A stretch of DNA of 64,000 nucleotides, from NCBI GenBank assembly GCA_026686845.1, contig JAIVEN010000008.1, forward strand, positions 19,188,501 to 19,252,500. Direction: 5' to 3'. The DNA is from Adenanthera pavonina (taxonomy: Eukaryota; Streptophyta; Magnoliopsida; Fabales; Fabaceae). Under the pieces are notes generated by a model. The model had not been told where the DNA came from. It saw nothing but the letters and a program-made list of their open reading frames with translations, and did no database searches. Both the position numbers and the translations under genes were made by a program. Positions 1-10,329 of the stretch are shown one piece after another; position 1 is the stretch's first letter, and each line of letters starts with the position of its first letter.

Positions 1-1350
1 GATGTGCAGCAAACAGATTCAGTTTTATGCAAAGATGTAGTATCAGAGATTTGGCAATCAGATTCTAACTTACTAATCCTTTTCTTAGTATGTTTTAGTT
101 CTTTAGCAGTTTTAATGAACTCATCATGCAGATCATGAAATGCATCAAGCAATTCAGAATGGGAAGGTTCAGATTCATATACATCATCTTCATGATCACT
201 GTTAGATAAGCTTGGAGTCTCTTCAGATGCTAGTGTCATCAAGTAGATGTTGGCAATTTCTTCCTCATCTTTATCTTCTTCATCTGAGTTGTTGCCCCAG
301 ATTGAAGAGATATATGCCTTTTTCTTTTTGCCCTTGTCTATAGCTTTCTTTTCTTTTTCTTGCTTTTTCAGGAATTGTGGACAATCCAATTTGATGAGCC
401 CTTGCTTTTTGCATTCAGAAGGTGACAGACTCTTTGTCTTTTTTCTTGTTGTCTACAGCTGCTCCTTTCCTAAAGAATCTCTTATTTCTTTTCTTGTTGT
501 AAAACCTTTCAAATTTTCTGACCAGCATAGCAAGAGTCTCTTCATCTATTTCTTTATCATCATTAGACTCCTCTCCTTTTTCTTCTGTAGCTTTTAATGC
601 ATGGCCCTTCTTCTTTTTATCTTAACCAGCTTTCTTAAGAGCCTTCATTTTACCCTCATACTCCTCAAAGCTACCGAACATTACTGTGACAGAAGCCATT
701 AACTCTCATTTAACTTCTTCTATTGCTGTTACTTTTGGTTGCCATTCTAGAGGAAGAGCTCTAAGAATTTTTCTAACTTTCTCCGGCTGAGTGTACTCCT
801 TGGCAAGACTCTTCAATTAATTTACAATAAGGGTGAATCTTTTGTGCAGCTCTTTGATTCTCTCACATTCCACCATTCTGAAGCTTCTATACTCACCAAT
901 GCAGGAGTTTAATTTGTTCTCCCTTACTCCACTAGTTTCTTCATGAGTGATTTCTAAAGTGTCCCACATACTATTAGCTATGGTACATTGTGACACTCTA
1001 TAAAATTCATCCTGTTTGGGTGCACTAAGTAGGCAATGTTTTGCCTTAAAATTCAGTAGGATTCTTCTCTTATCTTCTTCATTCCACTCATCTTCTGGCT
1101 TCTCTTTGTATTTGGCATCATCCTGCAACTTCATTGGGACAAAATCTACTTTTTTGATGATTGACCAGATGTCTAGATCAATGGTCTAGAGATAGATTTA
1201 TATTATCATCTTTCAATATCCATAATGCTTTCCATAGAAGCCAGGAGATCTATTTGTGTTGTTTTCCTCTGGAAGAATACTCTCTCCAAAGCTAGCTATT
1301 ATTTTTCCCTGATTGTTAGATCCTCTACTTTGGAAACCAAGTTCTGATAT
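1..1350 (-). pseudogene. Ty1-copia gag polyprotein remnant
   Basis: This is the nucleocapsid (gag) region of a copia retrotransposon read on the minus strand and running off the left edge. The best preserved part, 817-1134, has the UBN2/gag-polypeptide pattern: a lysine-rich start, LLNFKAKHCLLSA, then WDTLEITHEETSGVRENK and RFTLIVN. Further on (about 600 down to 420) comes a K/R-rich segment, then a zinc-knuckle relic ending in IKLDCP at about 375-410. That knuckle has lost its first cysteine and its histidine (GLIK where GHIK is expected). The last part is acidic and serine-rich. The frame changes at least twice, so no gag protein can be made. Protease and pol, if present, lie outside the window. 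The family call is confident; exact limits are not. Confidence 0.85.
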
Positions 1351-1353
1351 CAC
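1343..1353 (-). other. Primer-binding site of the copia element
   Basis: Directly inside the LTR, read on the minus strand, lies TGATATCAGAAC, a two-mismatch form of the TGGTATCAGAGC complementary to initiator tRNA-Met that primes most plant copia and many gypsy elements. Its position one to two bases from the LTR end fixes the LTR boundary and the minus orientation. Confidence 0.75.
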
Positions 1354-1354
1354 T

Positions 1355-2942
1355 TGTTAAGTCTTTTGGCTTCCCAAGAGGGAGGTGAATTGGGAAGATT
1401 GAAATTTTCTACAAAAGCCTAGGAAAGCAGTGAAAGCAATAGTAGTAGAAAAACAGAGTGCAAATATAACAAAGTAGTAAGTAAGGTAAAACAAGAAAAG
1501 ACACTGAGATTTATCCTGGTTTGGTCTCTTTCCTTGACCTATGTCCAGTCCTCAAGCTACCACTTGAGATTTTCCACTATCTTGCAAGAATTCAGTAGCC
1601 TCCTTGCAATGCCATAATACAGCTTTATGCTCTGTTCCAAGAGCTTACAATCTCATTCTTTGCACTCTAGCTAAGTACTTCCCAAATCCTTTGTGAAGTT
1701 CCCTCACAAGAAAATCTTTTTTCTAGATGAAGATAAGATTGTTTACAACAAGATAAACTCTCTAATTTAGAGTTTGTATGACAGTTGAAGTACAATATAA
1801 GAAGTGTGTAAGAGAAGAAGGTTTTGACTGAAGTATTTGGTAGAGTTTCAGTATATACAACATATAATTGTTACCCATACCATCAAATGAATTTCTATTT
1901 ATGGATTTATGCCTTAACTATACGTTAGAAACAAGATCCAGCCATTAAAGACATTACCCAATGATTACTCTACAAAACTATCCATTCACCAACCACATTT
2001 AATGCATCTGACATCCAAAGTTCAAATTTTAGGGTGTTAACAGATGAATTTCGTAAAGACCAAAAGTTAAAGACTTTAACATTAAACTTCGAAGTTCGTT
2101 TGTTCTAAATCAAAATTTGAATTTTCATCTTTGACAAATATTTTCCATGTTGGAACATACAAATTTTCAAGTTTAAAGTTCTTTTGATAAGTGTGAACAG
2201 TTATTCCATATTGCTACAGTATCTTTGAAATTCAAATTTTGGTGCCCAAAATTCGTCTATCAGTGAGCAACTCAATATGGCACAAAAGTTCTTCTTTTTG
2301 AAATTTGAATTTTAAGCTTTCAAAATTTGTCTGTTAGAGAGTCCTCTTTTCAGACCCGTTTGCTTTCGTTCCAAAGTTCGAATTTCTGAAGGCTAAAGTT
2401 CGTTTGTCAGAAAGACATTTGAACAGACTTATGCATTATCTTACCAAAGTTCGAATTTTCAAAACCAAAGTTCGTATGTCAGAAGACTGACTTGGAACCC
2501 TTTTTAAATTTCATTTTTAGGCAAACTTTGACATTTCTTCAGAGAAGTTTTTATTTTTCAAGAGTTGTACTTTTCCCAAAATTTAAATTTTCACAGTCTA
2601 AAATTCATCTCTCAGAGGCAACATCCATGTAAGTTTGAATTTCAGCCTTCAAAGTTCAAATTTTCAAATTAACATTTAAAGTTTAACAGTTCAAAATTTG
2701 TCTGTTAGTGAGTATTTTTCAAATATATCGTACATTAACATAAAATTATTGAAAAACATATTTGAAAAATATTTGGATGAAAGATCAAAAAATTTTACTC
2801 ATGTGAATATAGTGAGAAATCTTACAAACTAATCTTGAAATCATTTTTCTTGGATTTCTTCATTTGAGATCTTTTGTACACCTTTGATATCTTCTTTCCA
2901 AGCTCCAGTTGCTTGGAATCATCAAAAACACTTGATTCAACA
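1355..2942 (-). repeat. 5' LTR of minus-strand copia element, 1588 bp
   Basis: On the plus strand the LTR begins TGTTAAGTC at 1355 and ends TTGATTCAACA at 2942, giving the usual TG...CA ends. It aligns along most of its length with the solo LTR at 59544-61045, which fixes both boundaries. The U3-side half (about 2030-2720) holds several imperfect copies of a short module made of AAATT(C/T)GAATTTT followed by AAATTCGTCTGTCAG. It adjoins the gag remnant, so it is the 5' LTR. The host sequence to its right is the 5' LTR of the gypsy element; the first five bases there are ATAAC. The partner duplication lies outside the window. Confidence 0.85.
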
Positions 2943-3110
2943 ATAACGGCCATAAACCTTCTTCCCTGTTTAATGCTATGTTCTCAAATTTAGACGGTAG
3001 TACCCTTGCATGAACAGTATAGATAGCCTTCCTATTATTGAGTCGAATCATCAATTAGAAAGAATAGAATCAGTTTCTCAATTTTGAGTGTTCCTTTAGC
3101 TACTGAAACA
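2943..3110 (+). repeat. Right-hand remnant of gypsy 5' LTR
   Basis: This 168 bp segment matches the end of the LTR at 9669-9824 (shared stretches include AAATTTAGACGGTAGTA, CTTCCTATTATTGAGT and CAGTTTCTCAATTTTGAG). It is the 3' part of the 5' LTR of the gypsy element. Its left part was separated by the copia insertion at 2942/2943 and lies beyond the window. It is followed by the primer-binding site, confirming its place. Confidence 0.85.
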
Positions 3111-3114
3111 TTTT

Positions 3115-3126
3115 TGGTATCAGAGC
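3115..3126 (+). other. Primer-binding site of gypsy element
   Basis: TGGTATCAGAGC, the exact complement expected for the 3' end of initiator tRNA-Met, lies five bases after the end of the 5' LTR remnant. It fixes the plus orientation of the gypsy element. Confidence 0.85.
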
Positions 3127-3906
3127 CTGGTTAGAGAGTGTCCAGAGCCAAGGAAGGAGAGGTTAAGCATGAAAATTGGCTAGAAAGTTTGAGATTTTGG
3201 GAGGAGAGAGAGAGAGAGTTTTCTGCCTCTTCAAAAACACCATTTTTTTATCATTTTTCGACCAAACCAACATCATCTTTGAGCTCAGGACATCCTAAGA
3301 CCTTAGACTAGAGTTTCTCGCAGCCAGAAACCATCACACGCACCTCCATGCGCAACTGCCAAAAGCTCACATGCCGCTCACGCACCAGTTACACTCTCCA
3401 CGCGCCAACCACAAGCCTGCTGAAGGTTGAAGATGATGACATCATCTGCAATGATAGCTTGACCGGTCCAGTTAGTGACAGGTCTTCCATCTGCTATCTT
3501 CCACATGTCTGAAGTCCGCCACATCAGCAACGCCACCAACCATTTACGTCATCTGCCACGTAAGCACTAACCTGTCCAGTTAACGACAGCTCAACCACCC
3601 AATGTTTGCCGCATCACCTAACCCAATCAGCCAAAGTTTCTATATTTATAGTTTGACCCCTAAACTCTTCCATATTTACATTTTCACCCATATGATTTTC
3701 ATATTTATATTTTCACCCCTATACTTTTCATAAATTACATTTCTACCCTTAAACTAATCCAAAATTACATTTTGACCCCTAAACTTCCTAAGATTACAAT
3801 TTTCCCCTCAAATTTTTGAAATTACACTTTTACCCCCATATTTTTGAAATTTTCACTTTAACCCTTATCTTTCTAAAAGTTGCAATTAGGCCTATAACTT
3901 CTTAAA
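3127..3906 (+). other. Gypsy untranslated leader with imperfect tandem repeats
   Basis: No coding signal is seen. From about 3640 to 3895 a module of roughly 30 bp is repeated about nine times with variation: ATTACATTTT(G/C)ACCCCTAAACTT and close forms. The strand is strongly skewed toward C and T. An earlier stretch (3300-3600) is comparatively C-rich with several CCAC and GCCAC motifs. The GA run at 3207-3218 is a short microsatellite. Confidence 0.6.
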
Positions 3907-4634
3907 ATGCCTCCTAGATATAGACATGCACATGAAATTGAGATTGAAGAGTCGAGAAATCGAGTTCAACTACTGTAGTACCTTGTAAATGTCTAACAAA
4001 TCCAGTTAAAGGAACAAAGAAGGCAAAGAGAAGAAGACTCAGATAGTAGTGACAAGCCATCAGCTGGAAACCGCCATCCTCGGAGACCAACAGTTCGTTA
4101 CAATGATATCAAAGTAAAGATCCCTGAATTTGAAGGAAAGTTACAGCCAGATGAGTTCATTGATTAGCTACAAACTATCGAGCGAGTCTTTGAATATAAG
4201 GAGGTACCAGAAGATCAGAAAGTGAAGGTTGTCACCATCAAACTCAAGAAGCATGCCTTCATTTGATGGCAGTAGCGAATATTCAAATGAGAACTTTGAA
4301 GGCCGAAGAGAGGAAAGGTTCCATGTGAATGACACTTGCATATGGGTTAGTTGATCCTATGAGATGGTAGTATTAGTGGCTGAAAACTAACATTAAAAAG
4401 GAGTCCAAGTCAACAGTATTCTTAGTTGCCAAACAGTAGCTCAAAGTAACGAAAGCAGAAGTCTAGGCCATGGGATTCATTCTGTTGTTTGAAGCAAATG
4501 ATGGATACATTATTCCTTTTAGAGTTAAATAGTTGCTAGCTAAGTTTATAGATGTGATCTCAGATAAGATTCCTCTAGGATTGCCACCTATGCAAGACAT
4601 CCAACATGCAATGGACTTTGTTCCAGGAGCAGTG
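3907..4634 (+). pseudogene. Gypsy gag and protease-linker remnant
   Basis: The frame opens at an ATG (3907) and reads MPPRYRHAHEIEIEESRN. A retrotransposon gag segment follows, with KVKIPEFEGKLQPDEFID and FEYKEVPEDQKVKVVTIKL, typical of the plant gypsy gag core. It then jumps, after stops and an apparent deletion of the zinc knuckle and protease, to the conserved lead-in of reverse transcriptase: DVISDKIPLGLPPMQDIQHA and DFVPGAVIP (about 4545-4640). The reading is cut exactly there by the solo LTR and resumes at 7093 with the next residues of the same motif. Several stops are at positions expected to be W or Q. It is not functional. Confidence 0.8.
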
Positions 4635-4639
4635 ATTCC

Positions 4640-7092
4640 TGTAATGCCCCTCATGATATTTTTCTTGACATTGAGTTTAGGACCGAGGAAACAAGACGGA
4701 GGAAGGCTCAAGGGAGTCTGAAGGAGCTCCACGCCGCGGAGAGGAGCAGGGCCGCTGCGGCGAGAAGCTTTCCAGTGGCGTTGTTTTGGAAATTTTGGTG
4801 GAGCCGCGGCGAGGAGTGCTGGAGCCGCGGCGAGAGTCGTAAAAATTGTTTAAATCCGGATCAGTCGGACGCGACAGAAAGAAAGGAAACGAAGGGAGCG
4901 ACGGAGGAGATCGAGAGAGCAGTGCTAGGGTTCGACTTTTCCGGCATCTAGGAGCGATTTTCGGACCTCAAGAGCTTGGATTTAAGTGGGTAAGCGTTCC
5001 CTACTCCCTTCTCTCCATTTTCTTCGGTTGAAATTTGGGATTTTCGGTTGTATGGTTGGATTTCCGAGTTGGGGTGAAATCCACCGATTGAAATGGGTGA
5101 TTTGAGGTTAATGGAATGTGTTTTGGTATTCTTGTTGCTTGAATGTGAGTTTTGAAGGGATTATGTGTGTTTAGAGCTTAACCCTAGGTTGTTTTCGGTA
5201 ATGGCTCTTAGGAATCCGAGGTGTTTGAGATTGTGTGGTGTTTGAGTAATCCCTAAGAGCTTATTGATGCATAAAAAGGGTGTTGGAACCTTGGGTTAGG
5301 TTAATGTGGTTGAATTGTGATTGTTTGATTTGTTGGTATATTGTGTTAATGGAAGATTTGTGACATGATAAAGGTTGTTGGCTAATCAAGAGGGGTTCAC
5401 GCGTACTGGACAGTTCAAGGAAGCTTGTGGAAATCGTGTGTGTGTGGTAACGACAATTAAGGTAACCGGATGTTTGTTTTATGTGATGATATGTTGATAT
5501 GTATATGTACGTATATGCATGTTCCTTTTCATACCACGATATTGATTGTGTATGTGTGTACGGTTTTCTACATATCGTGGTATGCACGGCTTGATGATTG
5601 TATATGTTATGATGTGTAGCATCCCCATACTATTGCATGCTAGCATGTCCATATGATATATGATATGATAGTATACGAATATATGTATGTAGAGGCATGT
5701 TGGCATGACATTGATATCATCACCACATGATTGCATAGTGAGAAATGGATGACGAGGTGATGATGATGAGATATGATGTGATAAAGATCCCTATCGCTAA
5801 ATCCTCTCCATGGGAGAGCCAGGCGGTAGAGGACATGATATGATATGATATGATATCCCTGTCACTAAATCCTCTCCTAGGGAGAGCCAGGTGACTGTGG
5901 ATTTGGGGATGCACCTTCTCTAAATCACCATCAATTCGTGATGGTCCAGGGGAAGGAGAGCCACGGTCCAAACTCTAGTGTAACCATTGGCCCGATTGCA
6001 TTAGGGTAAGGTGAGCTTGGTGATGTCCTGGAATCGGTCTTCACCGACTGTTGGAAGGGAATCATCTATTGAATGTCTTATGATGACGATAGCTCGTGGT
6101 TCTAGCCGTGTATGAGGGAGAACATGTATACCATTCATTAGCATTGCATTGCACGACTGTGTGGATCAGTATATATATATATGTGTGTGTGGTTGTTGTT
6201 CCCGGTTACTGAGACATTGTCTCACCCCCTCTCCCATAAACTAACCTTTCAGGTGACGGTTCTGGCACTAGTCCGGAGAAGACGCGGGAGTAGCTGTGTA
6301 CGTGGGAATAGTCTATGTAGCGTGTGTATGTTGTATTAGTATCTTATGCCAAGTAGGATAGCATGGTTTGTAATGGATAATGTTATGATTGAGATTGGCT
6401 ATGTATGGATGTTTATGTATGTGGTATGTATGGTTGAGTGTTGTTGAGCCTTGTCGGTTTGCGTAAGGGCCTGTAACCCTTTTGATCAGGTCGGGTTCCA
6501 AGGGGTCAAATCTCATAGGGGTGGTTCCTCTGAGGTAAAACCTCTTTGGACAGGTCAGTTTGGGGGTTTTTGGACCTGCATGAATGGTCTCTGAGCGACC
6601 AGTTGCCTTTGGTGGCAATTGGAGGTAGCTAGTGATAAGTTTTGGACAATTAGTGGTCAAAACGGAGTCAAGGGTCCAGAATCTCCATACGGAGTTGGAT
6701 TGAGGTAAAAGTGGTGTCCTTGGATAGATGGGGACTAGATTGACTTGTAGGAGTTGGATTCGAGTCTATCGGAGGTCGGAGCATAAAGTTATGCGCGTCA
6801 GAAGGTCGCCCCGGAGTGTTGAAATTGCTGATATGGTATATCAGCAGGAGGCGCCGCGGCGAGGGAAGGCAGGCCGCGGCGCCATAGGAGACAGAAGCGA
6901 TGTTGAGATAGGGGAGGCCGAAGCCGCGGCGGTACTGTAGCGGCCGCGGCCCCAGCCCAATTTTTGGTGCTTTTGTGTCGTTTTCACTGTGTTTATGAAT
7001 ATGAAGAGTTGTTTTGAGATGTCAGGGTGTGTAGGGTCAGATTTTGAAGTTTTTAGTTAAGTGCGGGAGGTGTCAGGAGGTAGGATGTTACA
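4640..7092 (+). mobile_element. Solo LTR of a second gypsy family, 2453 bp, TSD ATTCC
   Basis: The insert begins TGTAATGCCCC and ends GGATGTTACA, the TGTAA...TTACA ends common in plant gypsy LTRs, and is flanked by perfect five-base duplications ATTCC (4635-4639 and 7093-7097). Removing it rejoins the gypsy pol reading frame. Internally there is no coding region. It holds GCCGCGGC motifs near both ends, a CCCGGTTACTGAGACATTGTCTC box at about 6201-6223 of the kind found in Tekay/Del-type LTRs, a tandemly repeated CTAAATCCTCTCC...GGGAGAGCCAGG hairpin module (5790-5890), ATATG repeats and a TA/TG run at 6170-6192. A solo LTR implies loss of the body by LTR-LTR recombination. Confidence 0.9.
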
Positions 7093-9560
7093 ATTCCTAA
7101 CATGCCTACTTACGGAATGAGCACACAGGAGCATGCTGAGGTTCAGCGGCAAGTTGAAGAGTTACTGAAGAGAGGATTGATTCGTGAGAATGTCAGTCAT
7201 TGTGCTATACTTGTTCTTCTAGTACCTAAGAAGGATAGAAGTTAAAGAATGTGTCTTGACTATTGAGCAGCGAACAAGATCACCATTAAGTATCGGTTCC
7301 CGATACCCCGGCTTGATGATATGTTAGATTAGTTACCTGGTGCTATTGTCTTTTCTAAGATTGACCTTCGTAGCGAATACCATCAAATTCAAATTCGACC
7401 AGAAGATGAGTGGAAGACAGCCTTTAAAACATGAGATGGACTTTATGAGTGGACTATGATGCCTTTTGGTTTGTCCAATGCTCCTAGCACATTCATGTAT
7501 TTAATGAATCAGGTACTTCAACCCTTCATTAGCAAGTTTGTTATTGTTTACTTTGATGACATTCTTATTTACAGTAAAAATCAAGAGGAACACTTAGAGC
7601 ACCTACGGCAAGTATTGTAAACTTTGCTAGAATAAAAACTTTATGCCAATCTGAAGAAGTGCACTTTCTTGACTAATGAAGTTGTTTTCTTGGGCTATAT
7701 CATCACTATGGAAGGTGTTTGAGTTGACCCCAGCAAAGTTGATTTGTCCAAGAAGTCTGAAGTTTCCATAGATTAGCTTCTTTCTACATGAGATTCATCC
7801 AAAATTTTAGCTCTATTGCTGCATCACTTATAGATTGCATCAAAGGAGGTAAATTTTAGTAGACAGGACAAGCCCAAAAAAGCTTTGAAGAGTTGAAAAC
7901 GTGATTGACTGAAGTGCCTATATTAGCCCGTCCAAATATTGACCAAGTGTTTGAGGTCAGTTGTGATGCATCCAACACTAGAATTTTTGCTGTCCTAAGC
8001 CAAGAAGGGCATCCTATTGCCTTTTTTAGTGAGAAACTCAATGACGCCAAGCTCAAACATTCTACTTATGATAAAGAGTTTTATGCTATTGTTCAAGCTT
8101 TGCAACATTGGAGTCATTATCTTTTGAGTAAGGAATTCATCTTGTACTCTAATCATGAGGCCCTCAAGCATTTGAATTCCTAACAGAAGATCAATCACAA
8201 ACATGCTGCTTGGAGTGAGACTTTGCAAGCCTATCCACTCCTGCTTAAGCATAAGGCTGGGACCTTGAATTCAGTAGTTGATGCACTGAGCCACTGATAT
8301 GCTTTCTTAACTACCATTGAAGCCAAAGTTGTTGGTTTTGAAATAATCAAGGATTGTACAAAGATGATCCTGATTTCCAACAAGCATGGAGTGTCACTGA
8401 AGCTCAACCTTTTCACCAATATTATAGGCATAAAGGGTTTCTATTTTGACGAAAAGTCATATGCATTCCTCAATGTTCCTTACAAGAGGCAATCATTTGG
8501 GAAGCCCACAATGGTGGATTAGCAGGAAACTTTAGTTGAGACAAAACTATGGTCTTAGTGAAAGAGAATTTCTATTGGCCAAGACTGTAACGGGATGTAA
8601 ATAGACACATACAATGATGCAGGACTTGTCATTTGGCTAAGTCTAAGAGCCAAAACATCGGGTTGTACATGCCTCTTCCAGTTCCAGAAGCACCTTAGGA
8701 AGATGTGAGTATGGACTTTGTCCTTAGATTACCTAAGACCCAAAGACAAAAAGATTCTGTAATGGTGGTTATGGATCGATTTTCAAAGATGGCTCATTTC
8801 ATTCCATGCCAAAAGACCAATGATGCAGTTCAAGTTACAAATTTAGACTTTAAGGAGATTGTTCACTTACATGGCATTACCAAAACCATCACCTCTAATC
8901 GTGATGTCAAGTTTTTAAGCCACTTTTGGACGATTTTGTGGAAAAAGTTAGGAACTAAGCTTCAATTTAGCAGTATTAGCCATCCCCAGACGGACAGACA
9001 AACTGAAGCAGTGAACTGAATTCTTGGAAACCTTCTTCAAAGCTATGTTGAGAACAATTTAACACAGTGGGATCTTGTCCTTGTACAGGTTGAGTTTGCT
9101 TACAATAACTCAATCAATCAAGCCTTTAGGAGATGTCCATTTGAAGTGGTTTATGGTAACCGTCCACTTAACCCATTGGATCTAACTCCTTCGTCTGACA
9201 AGCAGTTTTATAGTGCTGATGCAGATCAAAGGGCTAAGGAAATCAAAAAGCTACACTAGCAAGTTTGAGAACGAATTCAGAAACAAAACTTGAAATACAA
9301 GTCTCAGTGTGACAAGCATCAAAGGCAGCAAATTTTTAACGTGGGAGACTTGGTTTGGATACTTTTGAGGAACGAATGTTTTCCCAAGCAACCGAATACC
9401 TAGAGCTGATGGACCATTCAAGATTATGCAAAAGATCAACAATAATGCATACAAGGTGGAATTACTAGGTGCTTATGGAGTTTCTGTTACCTTCAATGTT
9501 GTCGATCTTTCGCCATACTTTGAAGATTATGCTGAATTTGACTCAAGGACAAGTCCTATC
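7093..9560 (+). pseudogene. Gypsy pol: reverse transcriptase, RNase H, integrase
   Basis: The polyprotein fragment would copy element RNA into DNA and insert it. In order: end of the RT lead-in (MSTQEHAEVQRQVEELLKRG at 7117), RT fingers and palm with IDLRSEYHQIQIRPEDEWKT, MPFGLSNAPSTFM, and the catalytic YFDDILIYS at about 7550; RNase H from 7940 (FEVSCDASNTRIFAVLSQEG, then YDKEFYAIVQAL); degraded integrase zinc region near 8450-8650; integrase core from 8705 (MSMDFVLRLPKTQ, VVMDRFSKMAHFIPC, SHPQTDRQTEAVN), which keeps the two aspartates and loses certainty on the glutamate; C-terminal part ending DLSPYFEDYAEF. About a dozen stops, mostly at CGA, CAG, CAA or TGG positions, show it is dead. 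Confidence 0.88.
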
Positions 9561-9574
9561 TAACCTGGGGAGGA

Positions 9575-9824
9575 TGAAATAAAACCATAATTCTTCTGCT
9601 ATTACAGAACCATAAAGCCATAATAAGAAAACTTGTAACCTCCACATGATAGCCATAATCAGCAACCCATAACGTCTGTAACCCCTCTTCCTTATGTTAA
9701 ATTTAGACGGTAGTATCTTTGCATGAACAGTATAAATAGCCTTCCTATTATTGAGTTGAATCATCAATCAGAAAGAATAGAATCAGTTTCTCAATTTTGA
9801 GTGTTCCTTTAGCTACTGAGCCAC
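9575..9824 (+). repeat. Gypsy 3' LTR, 250 bp
   Basis: The LTR follows a purine-rich tract (GGGGAGGA) and starts TGAAATAAAACC. It ends ...CTACTGAGCCACA, against ...CTACTGAAACA in the 5' copy. The right 155 bp align with 2943-3110; the left part has no partner in the window because of the copia insertion. The two LTRs differ at many positions, so the insertion is old. No target duplication can be tested. Confidence 0.82.
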
Positions 9825-10011
9825 ATTACCTTATGATAACAAAATTTTCAGATTTGTCATGAGGACCAAGACATCGGTAGCTTAGGTTTTTCCCAACTAA
9901 TTTAAAGTAGCTAACACAAGTCCAATCAACAATTTATTGAGTTCAGTTGGGCTGATGAATGCCTTAGGCCCAAATGCCTATTCTCTCAGAAGTCATAACA
10001 CGCTTTATCTT
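9825..10011. repeat. Repeat block, copy A, left part
   Basis: This sequence matches 20440-20625 (shared words include CCAATCAACA, TCAG.TGGG.TGA, TATAACAC). The matching copy continues directly into what is found at 13843 here, so this is the left flank of the fold-back element's insertion site in copy A. No gene is seen. Confidence 0.65.
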
Positions 10012-10029
10012 GAATTCTCATTTGGTGCT

Positions 10030-10055
10030 TGTACTAAAACAAAAAAAATAAAAAA
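10030..10055 (+). mobile_element. Ultra-short LINE tail insertion with 18-bp TSD
   Basis: A 26 bp A-rich insert (TGTACTAAAAC then a run of As) is flanked by a perfect 18 bp direct repeat, GAATTCTCATTTGGTGCT, at 10012-10029 and 10056-10073. Long perfect duplications with an A-tail between them are the mark of target-primed reverse transcription. The insert resembles the last bases of the LINE at 39 kb (TGTATAACC plus As). It is best read as a LINE copy truncated to its 3' tail, landing in the terminal repeat of the fold-back element. Confidence 0.6.
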
Positions 10056-10329
10056 GAATTCTCATTTGGTGCTCATCAAAGGTGATGAGTATGATGTACT
10101 CATCACAATCTGAACCATCTAAATCTAATTTCAATAGCCTAGATTTAAGGGTTTTAATTTATTTTTATATTTTTAATTATTTTATATTATTCTATGCAAA
10201 ATCTAAAATAAAGATAATTTTAAAAGTATCACTTTTTTTAAAAAAATATATTTTTTTAAGAAAAGTGAAAAACATATATTCAAGAATACAAAAGTATTTG
10301 CAACCAAATGGGGTATTCCCCAGATCTCA

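Larger units (their letters stand above)
2943..9824 (+). mobile_element. Ty3-gypsy retrotransposon, decayed and twice interrupted
   Basis: A short-LTR gypsy element with 5' LTR remnant, tRNA-Met primer site (3115-3126), gag scrap, reverse transcriptase, RNase H, integrase, polypurine tract (near 9566-9574) and 3' LTR, in the order expected for Ty3-gypsy. The gag to protease region is mostly deleted: gag text stops near 4330 and the text just before reverse transcriptase starts near 4400. A foreign solo LTR occupies 4640-7092, and a copia element sits in the 5' LTR. Many stop codons occur in pol, so it is inactive. The short LTR (about 250 bp) could suit a Reina-like clade, but I cannot assign the clade. 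Confidence 0.85.

Noticed and set aside
2860..3054. Frame MMIRLNNRKAIYTV repeated at 9543-9767
   Set aside because: The similarity comes from the two gypsy LTR copies, not from a conserved gene; it spans the copia/gypsy junction in one copy.
5261..5971. Minus-strand frames with His/Tyr/Ile-rich text
   Set aside because: They come from ATATG and GTGTG repeats in the solo LTR and match no protein pattern.
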